From: Streptomyces filamentosus
Lineage (GTDB): Bacteria; Actinomycetota; Actinomycetes; Streptomycetales; Streptomycetaceae
Assembly: GCF_014654895.1 (NCBI RefSeq)
Contig: NZ_BNBE01000001.1
Location: 1,860,001-1,924,000, forward strand
Direction of reading: 5' to 3'
DNA length: 64,000 nt
Below the pieces are notes generated by a model. It did no database searches. It saw nothing but the letters and a program-made list of their open reading frames with translations, and was not told where the DNA came from. Both the position numbers and the translations under genes were made by a program. Positions 43,567 through 53,421 of the stretch are shown here, piece after piece; the first letter of the stretch is position 1, and each line of letters opens with the position of its first letter.

Positions 43567-44340
43567 ATGACCACTGCACTGATCACGGGAGCCACCGCCG
43601 GCATCGGGGCCGCCTTCGCGCGCAGGCTGGCGGCCGACGGCCACGACGTCGTCCTCGTGGCGCGGGACCTGAAGCGCCTGCGGGAGCAGGCCACCGAGCT
43701 GCACGACCGGCACGGGGTGGAGGCCGAGGTGCTCGCCGCGGACCTCTCCGCCGAGGAGGGGATCGCGGCGGTCGAGGCCCGGCTGTCCGACCCCCGGCGC
43801 CCGGTCGACCTGCTGGTGAACAACGCGGGCTTCGGCAACAAGGGCCGGTTCCTCGACGTGTCGATGGCCGACGAGCTGAAGATGCTGACGGTGCACTGCG
43901 AGGCGGTGCTCCGGCTGACCTCGGCCGCGGCCGCCGCGATGCGGGAGCGCGGCCGGGGCGGGGTGGTGAACGTCGCCTCGGTGGCCGCCTTCGTGCCGCG
44001 CGGCACCTACGGCGCCTCGAAGGCGTGGGTCGTGCAGTTCACCCAGGGCGCGGCCCGGGACCTCGCGGGCAGCGGGGTGCGGCTCATGGCGCTCTGCCCG
44101 GGCTTCGTCCGCACCGAGTTCCACGAGCGGGCCGGGATGGGCACGGACAACATCCCGGGCTGGATGTGGCTCGACGCGGACAAGCTGGTGACGGCGGCCC
44201 TGGCCGACCTGGCGCGCGGCAGGACCCTGTCGGTCCCGGACCCCCGCTACAAGGCCCTGATGGGCGTGGTGAAGCTGGCGCCGCGCGCCCTGCTGGGCGG
44301 GGTGTCGTCGAAGGCGGGCCGGAAGTACGGCCCCCAGTAG
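43567..44340 (+). CDS. short-chain dehydrogenase/reductase
   Basis: A 257-residue SDR of the DltE-like subgroup. The cofactor motif TGATAGIG spans residues 7-14; DLLVNNAGFG is the NNAG element; the active-site pair Tyr-x-x-x-Lys is in YGASKAW, with a Ser upstream in NVASVA. A PGFVRTEF segment follows. A residue preference for NADPH is suggested by VARDLKRL. The C-terminus is basic. The start ATG 43567 has TACGGT ending 6 nt upstream and no RBS, another leaderless pattern. Substrate unknown. Confidence 0.8.
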   Translation: MTTALITGATAGIGAAFARRLAADGHDVVLVARDLKRLREQATELHDRHGVEAEVLAADLSAEEGIAAVEARLSDPRRPVDLLVNNAGFGNKGRFLDVSMADELKMLTVHCEAVLRLTSAAAAAMRERGRGGVVNVASVAAFVPRGTYGASKAWVVQFTQGAARDLAGSGVRLMALCPGFVRTEFHERAGMGTDNIPGWMWLDADKLVTAALADLARGRTLSVPDPRYKALMGVVKLAPRALLGGVSSKAGRKYGPQ

Positions 44341-44526
44341 GCCCGGGAGCACAGCCCCCGGTGGGTCCGGAAGTACGGCCCCGGCAGGCCCGGGAGCACG
44401 CCCCCGGCAGGTGCCCGTGGGGGCGTGCCCGGAGGGGCGTACCCAGGGCCGGACGGGGCGGTACTCAGGGAGGGTTGAGTACGCCGCGCCCTGTCCGGGC
44501 GCGGCCGGATGCCCGATTCTCGGGGC

Positions 44527-44955
44527 ATGGACCGCATCTTCCGCCGCAAGGCCTCCCTCTCCGCCGCCGGCCTGCTGACGGCCCTGGTCGCGATCGCCGC
44601 CTGGGCCGCCTGGATGGGCTGGGACCAGGAGCGCGACGTGCACCCCGACGGCTCGGAGACGGGCCCGTACGAGACCTGGCAGGGCGTCGGGCTCGTGCTG
44701 ACCCTGCTGCTGCCGGTGGCGTGGACGGCGGTGCGGGGGCACGGCCGGGCCGGTGCGGTCGGCACCTCGGCGGGGCTCACGATCGCCGCGTTCTACGACT
44801 GGTCGGACGACGCCAGCGGCCTCTACGCGGTCGGCACCTTCATGCTCGCGGCCGGTTCCCTCGCCGCGACCATGGCCGTCCAGGCGCTGGTCACCGCGTG
44901 GTCGGACCGCCGGGCGCTGCGTCGACGCGCGCGGAGGCACCGTCCCACCAGCTGA
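44527..44955 (+). CDS. small four-helix membrane protein
   Basis: A 142-residue protein. Four predicted helices: about 11-30, 53-70, 78-95 and 102-123, the last followed by a very basic tail (RRALRRRARRH). The loop between helices 1 and 2 is acidic (DQERDVHPDGSE). The start is ATG 44527; an in-frame ATG 18 nt upstream is possible. Function unknown. It is convergent with the STAND NTPase gene, with 131 bp between. Confidence 0.65.
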   Translation: MDRIFRRKASLSAAGLLTALVAIAAWAAWMGWDQERDVHPDGSETGPYETWQGVGLVLTLLLPVAWTAVRGHGRAGAVGTSAGLTIAAFYDWSDDASGLYAVGTFMLAAGSLAATMAVQALVTAWSDRRALRRRARRHRPTS

Positions 44956-45086
44956 CGTGCGAAAACGGGGTCCGGACGAGGCGGACGCGGAGTTCGGCAT
45001 GGCCAGTCCCGCCGCCGGCGTTCTGGAAGAAGCCGACTACGAGTCCGAGGAGTCGCCCAGGGATTCCTCACCGATGCGAACCGGGT

Positions 45087-48000
45087 TCACGCCCGGTTCG
45101 TGGCCTTGGCCGTGCACCACTCGAAGACGAAGGGAGCAGCGGCGGGTTCGAGGTACAGGACATCGTCGAGAAGATCCTCAAGGCTGTGCCTGCGCAAAAG
45201 CCGCGCGAGAAGCACTCGCCCGTCAGAGGGACTGACGACCCGGACCAGCCTGCCGAGCCCGAACGGCATCCTGTCGGCGTCTTCCGCATCGGCGAGCAGC
45301 CCCTTCGCCTGTATCTCGGCAGTCGCCCGGTCGCGTTCCCCGGCCTCCGCGAGGGCAAGAACCATCGTGATCCTCACAAGGAGGGTGCCGGCATCGTCCG
45401 GGAGGGACCGGAGGAAAGCACGTGCACGGTCGTACTCGTCCTCTGCCACAAGGGCGCGGACTGTCTCTGTAAGGAGTACGGAGGCGGCCCAGTCGGACGT
45501 GTTCTTCGTCCTGGAGACGACGTCCGCGAGCAAGGCATCTCCCGCGTCCCACTCGCCGAGTGCGAAAAAAGCGCGGAGCACCCCCGGGATGCTCATGAAG
45601 GCGTAGGGCGTCTGTTCGTAGTGGGACAGTCCTTCGTCCAGACAGACACGGGCCAGCTCCTCCTCACCTGCCTTCGTGTGGGCTACCGCGATTGCGGTCC
45701 AGGCATCGACGCGGCCATGCGCCGTGGTGACCCGGCGCGCGTACGGCTCCGCTGATGCTGCATCCCCGTGCTCAGCCACGCCCTTGGCCAGTATTTCCCA
45801 CAGGCCCTCCCCCGCCTGAGCTTCCAGGGCTGCCGCGAGTGCCTCCGCCTGCGTGAACAACCCTTCGCCGCAGAGGTGCTGCATCGACTGCAGCACCGCC
45901 CTGTAAGTCGCTGGACCGCCTCCGAGTCGGCGTATCAGCGTGTGGGCGCGGTCGAACTCCCCCAGCCGAACCAGGGTTTCGATCGTCGAAGCCGCATGGA
46001 TCTGCCAGCCAATCGAATCGTTTTCGCCCTCGTCGGAAGCCCTCGCGAGCCCACCCCGGCCCTCGAAACCGCGCAGCAGATCACGGGCCAGGTCGTCGAA
46101 CCCTCCCTTCGCCAGGGAAAGAGCGGTATGGAAGAAGTCAAGGTGTCCGGCACAGGATTCAGACCTGGCCTGACGTTCCGCATCTGCCACGACTTCCGCC
46201 GCGACAGCGGCGGCCTCAGGTGATCCAGCGCCGTCAGAGCATGCCGTCACCACACCTCGTACCAGGGCGAACCTGCCATTGCCCAAAGGGACGTCAGGCG
46301 CGATCCCACGCGCTCGGCTCAGATCACCGGAGCGTGCCAGTGCTTCGACGACGACACCCAGTGGCTCCCGCGACAGCGTCGGATACGGGGCCTGCGCACG
46401 CGCGAGGGCCTCCGCCCGATCGAAGTCGCCGGCTTCTGCCAATGCCTCCACCACGGCGCGAAGGGCCCGGTCCCTTCCCGCCGGTTCATCGAGGGAGCGG
46501 GCCAGCTCCACGGCGGTGCTTAGGCCGTCCGCTTCATCGGCCGCAGAGCGCACGGCACGACCGGCCACGACCTCACACAGGGCGGACGCCCGGGCCCCCG
46601 GGTCCTGGATCGACTCCGCGAGCGCCTGAGCCCGGTCCACCTGCCCCGCCGCCATCAGGGCCGCGACCACGTCGCACACGGCCCAGTCACGTGATTCGGG
46701 CTCGTCGAACCGCTCGGCGGCCGTCATGGCCCGCCCGTGTTCGCCTGCCTTCGCCAGCGCCTCGACCACACCGGGGAGAACGGGCGACGCGCAGAGCGCC
46801 GCCTCCATCCGGTCCAGGATCCCAGCCGCCCTTTTGTCACCGGCCCGCAGGAGAGCCGATGCGATGTGGGCCAACGGCAGCGCCTCTTCCCCGGGCCCCG
46901 CCTCTCCCGCAAGCCGAAGGGCCTCGTCGACGTCGCCCCGCTCGGCATGTCCCACGGCTGCTGTGGCCAGCAGGAGCACCCGGGCCACTATGTCCTCTTC
47001 GGTGCGGTAGAGGGCATGATCGCGCTCTCCGGACGCTCTCCACGCCCGGGACACCTCGCACAGCAGTTCCGCCCGCAGCCACGGGGCCTCCACCAGTCGA
47101 GCGCACTCGACTGCCTTGTCGTGAAAGCCGACATGGATCCACCCACGACTGACAGCTTGCAGGGCCCAATCCCGCTCGGATCCGAACGTGTCGTCAGCCT
47201 GCTCCGCAGCTTCCTGCGCGGCGCTCAACAACGCACCGGCGTCGGACCGGCGGCCGACGCGATGGAGTTCCTTCGCGACATCTACAAGCGCCAGCGCCCG
47301 CCATTCGTCAAGGACGATGCTGCGGGCGAGTCCTTCCGCCCGGTCGTACCGGCCCAGCTTCGCCCATGCCCATGGCAATGTCGGCGGAATGTTGTCACTC
47401 GTATTCACGAGCTCCTCGCGAGCGACCACGAGTCGCAGGAAGTCGAGGAAGTCCGGCACGCCCCCGTCGATAAGGGCGGCCTCCGTCGCCTCGATCTCCG
47501 TCAGGGCCGCCCGGTCCCCACCCGTCACGGCGAGGAGCCGGTCATGCCGCGCGGCGTCGAGCGCGCAGCGCCGCATCCGCCCCAGGTCTCCCGTGTCCCT
47601 CAGCAGGGAGAACCAGCCGCGCAGAAGGTACGCGGGAGTCTCCTCCGGCCAGTGCCGGGAGCCCCATCGCTCCGCCCACACATGCACAACGTCCCGGTAT
47701 CGGGCCACGCCCCGCGGCCCGATCATCTCCACCGCCAGGCTCTGGAGCTCCTCGTGCGCGAGAAGGTACACCTCACCGACCCGCACGAACGTTCTACCAG
47801 TACGCGTACGCAGAAGGTCCCTGACTTGGTACTGCCCCTCCCCTGTCAGCTCCGCCAGGTCGTCCGCCGTGAGGCCACCACCCGCCGCCGTGAGCAGGCC
47901 GAGCAGGTCGCGCGGGAGGCCCCCCGCCATCAGGAGGCCCTTGAGTTCGCGCTCGGCTTCGGAGCGGATCGCACGAGCGGCCGAGGACGGAGCGAGGACC

Positions 48001-48674
48001 CGTACGATTCCAGGGTCCTGGAGCGGGTGATCCTCGGGGACGTCCGGCGGAAGGGGCGGGTTGAGGCGGCCGGAGACCACGACGGGGATGTCGTATGGGA
48101 GAAGTGCCGCGATCGAGTGGGCTTCAGATCCTGTCGTCACCCCCCGGTCCTCGTCGAGGCCATCGACGAGAAGGACGAGCCGTTCGCCGCGTTCGGAACA
48201 AACCTGAGCGGCCAGGGAGTACAAGTCCAGCAGGTGGGCTTCCCTGGTCGCAGGGGTGAGCATCGCCGGCAGTGCCTGGCCGGCCAGTTCCGCGAGCTGT
48301 TCGAGGACGACGTCGACGTAGGCTTCGGCGTCGCTCTGGAAGGACCAGCGGGCGGTGACGAAGAAGGGGACGACGCGCACGCCCTGGGGCGGGTGGAGGG
48401 CGAACCACGCCATCAGTGCCGTCTTTCCGGCCCATGCGTCGGCCCGCCACCACGCGTAACCTCGCCCTGCGAGACAGAAGGCGGCGAGTTCCGCCAACTC
48501 TTTCTCTCTGTCGACAAGTTGGGATGGCGCATTGATGAGGACCCGCTTGCGGTAGGCCGAGCGGACCGGTGGCCACGCGGCGGCTCCCACCACGTTGTTG
48601 TCGCCGATCACCACGTTCCCGGCACTGTTGTCGACGCTGATTCCCCGTTCCACGCCCCCATGCTGCCAGGACAC
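45087..48674 (-). CDS. STAND/NLR-like NTPase with N-terminal NVVIGDNN motif and TPR-like repeats
   Basis: A 1195-residue, soluble, three-part protein. Residues 12-31 are a short Gly/Asn/Val motif (SVDNSAGNVVIGDNNVV) resembling the amyloid/homotypic-interaction motifs at the N-terminus of other actinobacterial signalling NTPases. The NTPase module begins LVDREKELAEL. It has a Walker A ADAWAGKT (78-85), Walker B LVLLVDGLDE (166-175) and a sensor-like PVVVSGRL (198-204). A winged-helix-like segment (about 270-335) follows. From about 400 to the end are 35-40-residue helical repeats (YDRAEGLARS, FDRAEALARA, FDRAHTLIRR, YDRARAFLRS), TPR- or SEL1-like. Codon third positions are less GC-biased than in neighbouring genes. 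No effector enzyme domain is seen; this is a candidate defence or signalling switch. GTG 48674 is tentative; GTG 48653 is an alternative. Confidence 0.75.
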   Translation of the reverse strand: MSWQHGGVERGISVDNSAGNVVIGDNNVVGAAAWPPVRSAYRKRVLINAPSQLVDREKELAELAAFCLAGRGYAWWRADAWAGKTALMAWFALHPPQGVRVVPFFVTARWSFQSDAEAYVDVVLEQLAELAGQALPAMLTPATREAHLLDLYSLAAQVCSERGERLVLLVDGLDEDRGVTTGSEAHSIAALLPYDIPVVVSGRLNPPLPPDVPEDHPLQDPGIVRVLAPSSAARAIRSEAERELKGLLMAGGLPRDLLGLLTAAGGGLTADDLAELTGEGQYQVRDLLRTRTGRTFVRVGEVYLLAHEELQSLAVEMIGPRGVARYRDVVHVWAERWGSRHWPEETPAYLLRGWFSLLRDTGDLGRMRRCALDAARHDRLLAVTGGDRAALTEIEATEAALIDGGVPDFLDFLRLVVAREELVNTSDNIPPTLPWAWAKLGRYDRAEGLARSIVLDEWRALALVDVAKELHRVGRRSDAGALLSAAQEAAEQADDTFGSERDWALQAVSRGWIHVGFHDKAVECARLVEAPWLRAELLCEVSRAWRASGERDHALYRTEEDIVARVLLLATAAVGHAERGDVDEALRLAGEAGPGEEALPLAHIASALLRAGDKRAAGILDRMEAALCASPVLPGVVEALAKAGEHGRAMTAAERFDEPESRDWAVCDVVAALMAAGQVDRAQALAESIQDPGARASALCEVVAGRAVRSAADEADGLSTAVELARSLDEPAGRDRALRAVVEALAEAGDFDRAEALARAQAPYPTLSREPLGVVVEALARSGDLSRARGIAPDVPLGNGRFALVRGVVTACSDGAGSPEAAAVAAEVVADAERQARSESCAGHLDFFHTALSLAKGGFDDLARDLLRGFEGRGGLARASDEGENDSIGWQIHAASTIETLVRLGEFDRAHTLIRRLGGGPATYRAVLQSMQHLCGEGLFTQAEALAAALEAQAGEGLWEILAKGVAEHGDAASAEPYARRVTTAHGRVDAWTAIAVAHTKAGEEELARVCLDEGLSHYEQTPYAFMSIPGVLRAFFALGEWDAGDALLADVVSRTKNTSDWAASVLLTETVRALVAEDEYDRARAFLRSLPDDAGTLLVRITMVLALAEAGERDRATAEIQAKGLLADAEDADRMPFGLGRLVRVVSPSDGRVLLARLLRRHSLEDLLDDVLYLEPAAAPFVFEWCTAKATNRA

Positions 48675-48690
48675 CCCGATCGGCCGGACC

Positions 48691-48696
48691 TAAAAT
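48691..48696 (+). promoter_or_regulatory. -10 element of the SnoaL-like gene
   Basis: TAAAAT (48691-48696) stands out in GC-rich surroundings, 31 bp before the ATG and within the 53-bp gap between the divergent STAND and SnoaL-like genes. No clear -35 is present. Confidence 0.4.
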
Positions 48697-48727
48697 GGAA
48701 GGGCCCGAACCGGGCCAGGAGGCGGCC

Positions 48728-49426
48728 ATGACCTTCGTACAGATCATCGATTGCAGGACGAGTCGGGTCGAGGAGCTGAACCGGCTCATGGACCGGTGGG
48801 TCGAGGAGACCCGGGGGAAACGGACCGCGACCCACAGCATCGTCGGGACCGACCGGTCCGACGCCTCGCACGTCGTGGAGATCGTCGAGTTCCCCTCGTA
48901 CGACGTGGCCATGCGGAACTCGCAGCTGCCGGAGACCGACCGGATCTTCCGGGAGATGGTCGCCCTCTGCGACGAGATGCCGACCTTCACCGACCTGGAC
49001 GTGGTCCGGGACGAGGCGCTGTACAAGGCGAACGCGCGCCAGTTGTTCGAGCGCTTCGCGGACGGTTCGGACCTGGCGCTGCTCGACGCGCTGCTCGCCG
49101 AGGGCTACCACGACCACGATCCGACGAACCCGCAGGACGCCATCGGACTGGACGCGGTCCGGCGCGAGGTGGAGGAGTGGCGCAGGGGCTTCGACTTCGG
49201 CTTCGCCGTCGACGACCAGCTCGCGGACGGCGACCGCGTGTGCACCCGGTGGACCTGGCGGGGCTCCCACGTCGGGGACTTCATGGGGCTCCAGCCGACG
49301 GGGATGGAGGTCACCATGACGGGGACCACCGTTCACCGCTTCCGCGACGACGGGAAGATCGTCGAGGGCTGGTGGCAGTACGACCTGCTCGGACTGATGA
49401 ACCAGCTCGGCGCGGTCGAGCCCTGA
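48728..49426 (+). CDS. two-domain protein: ferredoxin-like (ABM) and SnoaL-like
   Basis: A 232-residue protein. Residues 1-95 resemble a dimeric alpha/beta-barrel domain (TFVQIIDCRTSRVEELNRLM; DASHVVEIVEFPSYDVAM). Residues about 105-232 match a SnoaL-like polyketide-cyclase/ester-cyclase domain (YHDHDPTNPQDAIGLDAV; TWRGSHVGDFMGLQPTG; WWQYDLLGLMNQLG). SnoaL-fold proteins include cyclases, isomerases and proteins without a known activity. The start ATG 48728 has AGGAGG at 48717-48722. The gene diverges from the STAND NTPase. Confidence 0.75.
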   Translation: MTFVQIIDCRTSRVEELNRLMDRWVEETRGKRTATHSIVGTDRSDASHVVEIVEFPSYDVAMRNSQLPETDRIFREMVALCDEMPTFTDLDVVRDEALYKANARQLFERFADGSDLALLDALLAEGYHDHDPTNPQDAIGLDAVRREVEEWRRGFDFGFAVDDQLADGDRVCTRWTWRGSHVGDFMGLQPTGMEVTMTGTTVHRFRDDGKIVEGWWQYDLLGLMNQLGAVEP

Positions 49427-49512
49427 CGGCCCCGACGGCCCTGGCCGTCGGGGCCGTCTCGGGAGAGAACACCGAGGCCCGGTGTCCCCGCGCGGGGACA
49501 CCGGGCCTCGGT
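49425..49512 (-). terminator. paired long hairpins at the end of groEL1
   Basis: Two perfect inverted repeats in tandem: 16-bp arms (49425-49440 / 49443-49458) and 20-bp arms (49471-49490 / 49493-49512). They separate the convergent SnoaL-like and groEL1 genes and can terminate both. Confidence 0.85.
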
Positions 49513-49528
49513 GGTTCGGTCGGTGGCC

Positions 49529-51166
<1,638 letters not shown>

Positions 51167-51198
51167 TCAGCCCTCTCGGAAATCGTGTGGGAAAACAA

Positions 51199-51243
51199 AC
51201 CGCGCCCCGGACGCCCGTGGAATCAGGGGGTCAGGGGCGCGGT
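51199..51243 (-). terminator. hairpin in the groES-groEL1 gap
   Basis: Perfect 10-bp arms ACCGCGCCCC (51199-51208) / GGGGCGCGGT (51234-51243) lie within the 109-bp gap between groES and groEL1. They could attenuate transcription or mark an RNA-processing site, giving more groES than groEL1. Confidence 0.4.
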
Positions 51244-51266
51244 TCAAAGCAGGTACTGCTCGTCTC

Positions 51267-51575
51267 TTACTTCTCGATGATCGCGAGCACGTCGCGGGCC
51301 GAGAGGACGAGGTACTCGTCGCCGTTGTACTTCACCTCGGTGCCGCCGTACTTGCTGTAGAGCACGACGTCGCCGACCTTGACGTCGAGCGGCAGGCGCT
51401 CGCCGTTCTCGAAGCGGCCCGGGCCCACGGCGAGGACGGCACCCTCCTGGGGCTTCTCCTTCGCGGTGTCCGGGATGACCAGGCCGGAGGCCGTGGTCTG
51501 CTCGGCGTCGAGCGGCTGGACCACGATGCGGTCCTCAAGCGGCTTGATGGCAACCTTGGAGCTGGCGGTCGTCAC
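51267..51575 (-). CDS. groES: 10-kDa co-chaperonin GroES
   Basis: A 102-residue GroES with the mobile loop [31 protein letters not shown] and a C-terminal [10 protein letters not shown]. It caps the GroEL cavity. It is the first gene of the groES-groEL1 operon. Confidence 0.95.
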   Translation of the reverse strand: MTTASSKVAIKPLEDRIVVQPLDAEQTTASGLVIPDTAKEKPQEGAVLAVGPGRFENGERLPLDVKVGDVVLYSKYGGTEVKYNGDEYLVLSARDVLAIIEK

Positions 51576-51674
51576 GATCCGACCTCCCCCTTCGGAGATC
51601 TCGCGGGGTTAACTGTCTGGGGTCGCGACCAGCGGGATCCGTCGTCGCGGGTGCCGGACCTGCCCGTCGCTGTG

Positions 51675-51701
51675 TTGGCACTCTCCAGTGGGGAGTGCCA
51701 G
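51675..51701 (-). promoter_or_regulatory. CIRCE element 2 (HrcA operator)
   Basis: TTGGCACTC (51675-51683), 9-bp spacer, GAGTGCCAG (51693-51701): one mismatch per arm to the canonical TTAGCACTC-N9-GAGTGCTAA, downstream of the promoter. Confidence 0.85.
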
Positions 51702-51706
51702 GGCCG

Positions 51707-51736
51707 AGACTATGACCGCGATTAGCACTCGGTCAA
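51707..51736 (-). promoter_or_regulatory. groES promoter
   Basis: TTGACC (51736-51731), an 18-bp spacer and TAGTCT (51712-51707) on the minus strand. The -35 lies inside the distal CIRCE element spacer. Confidence 0.75.
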
Positions 51737-51748
51737 GCGGAGTGCCAA
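51722..51748 (-). promoter_or_regulatory. CIRCE element 1 (HrcA operator)
   Basis: TTAGCACTC (51722-51730), 9-bp spacer, GAGTGCCAA (51740-51748). It overlaps the -35 region of the groES promoter, so HrcA binding would exclude RNA polymerase. Confidence 0.9.
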
Positions 51749-51856
51749 TTCCTCACCCCGTGGCGGCTTCCGGAGGGCACGCCGGCGCCCCGTTTCGGTC
51801 TCGATCCGGGGAACGCGCGAGCGGATCCAGGGGTTCCGTACGAAGGTGCGGGGGTG

Positions 51857-52381
51857 ATGTCCTCCAGGCCCCGCCGGGTGCGCCCGGCCCTCGACGTCTC
51901 CTTCGCCGTGGTGGTGCTGGTGGCGGACGCCCTCTGCACGCTGATGACCATGGTCCTGGCGGCCCTGCGGAACATGGGGGCCGCCGACCCCCGGCACCCC
52001 CGGCCCGCGCCGGTCGACTGGGTGCCGGTCTGGTGGTTCGCGGGGCTCGCCGCGGTCGTGGCGGTGACCGGCTGGGCCCTGCGGAGCCACGGCTGGCGCG
52101 CGGCGGGCGGGACCCAGCTGTGCGCGGCGGGGCTGCTCGCCGCGCTGGTGGCGTTCCTCGTCCTCCGCCAGGGGACGCACCTGGGGGACGCGCCGGGGAC
52201 GGTCCTAGGGAACGCGTCCCTCCGCCCTCACCGGTCCGCCGTCGGCGTCGTGGTCGCCGACGCGTTCGACGGCCTTGCGGCCGAGGCGTTCCAGCGGGTC
52301 GACGGCGGAGGCGCAGCCGGTGAGGCCGAGGAGCAGGGCGGCGGCGAGGAGCACGCCCCCCACGGACCGGCTCATACGTAG
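51857..52381 (+). CDS. membrane protein whose 3' end runs antisense across a lipoprotein gene
   Basis: A 174-residue protein with three hydrophobic helices (about 12-37, 57-77, 85-108). The first 115 residues look like a normal small actinobacterial membrane protein, but from about LGNASLRPHRS to the end the sequence is Gly/Glu/Ala-rich and unlike a domain. This C-terminal part lies exactly opposite the small lipoprotein gene at 52205-52375. The natural stop may have been lost by a frameshift. The start may also be GTG 51854. Confidence 0.5.
   Translation: MSSRPRRVRPALDVSFAVVVLVADALCTLMTMVLAALRNMGAADPRHPRPAPVDWVPVWWFAGLAAVVAVTGWALRSHGWRAAGGTQLCAAGLLAALVAFLVLRQGTHLGDAPGTVLGNASLRPHRSAVGVVVADAFDGLAAEAFQRVDGGGAAGEAEEQGGGEEHAPHGPAHT
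52205..52375 (-). CDS. small lipoprotein coupled to the polysaccharide deacetylase
   Basis: A 56-residue protein with a signal peptide and lipobox (LLLGLTGCAS, Cys about 21). The mature part is only about 35 residues. The ATG overlaps the stop of the upstream deacetylase gene by 4 nt (ATGA), suggesting translational coupling. It lies antisense to the 3' end of the convergent membrane-protein ORF. Function unknown. Confidence 0.6.
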   Translation of the reverse strand: MSRSVGGVLLAAALLLGLTGCASAVDPLERLGRKAVERVGDHDADGGPVRAEGRVP

Positions 52382-53295
52382 TCCTCCAGCCTGGCGACCG
52401 CGTAGCCCTTGGCCGTGATGACGTTCATCGCCCGGCGGATCATGTCGGGCATGCTGCCCTTCCAGTCCTCCTCGCCGCGGAAGTGGGTCAGGACGATGTC
52501 GCCGGGGTGCAGGTCCCGGTCCCACTCGCGCCACTCCATGTGGTCGGGGAAGGCCTCGGACGCCCAGAGCGGGACGGCTTTGACGCCGCAGGACTTGGCG
52601 GCGCGCAGGGTGTCCTCGTTGTAGTTGCCGTACGGCGGCCGGAAGAGCTCGGGGCGCTTGCCGTACTTCTTCTCGATGACGTCCTGCATGCCGCAGATCT
52701 CGCGCTTCTGCTGCGCGTAGGAGAGGCCGGGCAAGTACTTGTGGTGGAGGGTGTGGTTGTGGAGGGAGACCCCCTCCGGCCGCGACCTCTGCATCTTCGC
52801 GAAGTAGCCGTAGTCGTCGCCGATCACGTAGTCGCTGAGGAAGGCGCTGTAGGGGATGTCCAGTTCGGACATCATCCGGAGCAGCGCGGGGTCCTTCTCG
52901 GCGCCGTCGTCGATCGTCAGGAAGACGACCTTCTCCTTGGTGGGGACGGTGGTGAAGACGGGCGGGAGGCCCTCGCCGTCGGTCTCGAAGCCCTTCCGGG
53001 TGGTGATCCTCGGCTTGGTCCTCGGCGGGGCGGGGGCTTCGAGGGGGGTGAGCCTGAGGCCCCACTTCTTCGCGGCGGCGGCCCGGACGGCCCGCCGCTT
53101 CGCCAGCGCGGCCTTCTTCTCGCGGGCGAGCTGGGCGGCGGTCTTCGCGGGGGCCTGCCCGCCGGCGGCGGGGGCGGGGGCGCCCGGGGAACCGGCGGAG
53201 CCGGAGCCGGAGTCGCCCGAGCAGGCCGCGGTGGAGGCGAGCGCGGCGACGAGGAGCGCGGCACCCAGGACACGACGGGAGCGGCCTTTTGCCAT
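52372..53295 (-). CDS. polysaccharide deacetylase family lipoprotein
   Basis: A 307-residue protein with signal peptide and lipobox (STAACSG, Cys25), then a Lys/Ala-rich segment. The NodB-homology domain (about 115-305) has motif 1 TIDDGAEKDP, motif 2 HNHTLHHKYLPG, motif 3 RPPYGNYNEDT, and HPGDIVLTHF. It would remove acetyl groups from cell-wall or capsular glycans at the outer membrane face. Its start ATG 53295 has AAAGGAAG. A paralogue lies 2 kb downstream on the same strand (55289-56137); both end with ARLEDYV. Confidence 0.85.
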   Translation of the reverse strand: MAKGRSRRVLGAALLVAALASTAACSGDSGSGSAGSPGAPAPAAGGQAPAKTAAQLAREKKAALAKRRAVRAAAAKKWGLRLTPLEAPAPPRTKPRITTRKGFETDGEGLPPVFTTVPTKEKVVFLTIDDGAEKDPALLRMMSELDIPYSAFLSDYVIGDDYGYFAKMQRSRPEGVSLHNHTLHHKYLPGLSYAQQKREICGMQDVIEKKYGKRPELFRPPYGNYNEDTLRAAKSCGVKAVPLWASEAFPDHMEWREWDRDLHPGDIVLTHFRGEEDWKGSMPDMIRRAMNVITAKGYAVARLEDYV

Positions 53296-53421
53296 CGTTT
53301 CTTCCTTTTGTCGTACGACCGGTATGGCGCCGCATCCTGTCAGCGCGACCCGCCCGCCCGGCCGCGACACCGCCGTACCGGCCCCACCGTCCCCCGCCCG
53401 GCCCACAGGGACAATGGAACG

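Noticed and set aside
45087..48674. Integrative element boundaries around the STAND gene
   Set aside because: No integrase, tRNA gene or direct repeats at the edges were seen, so only single-gene insertion is suggested.
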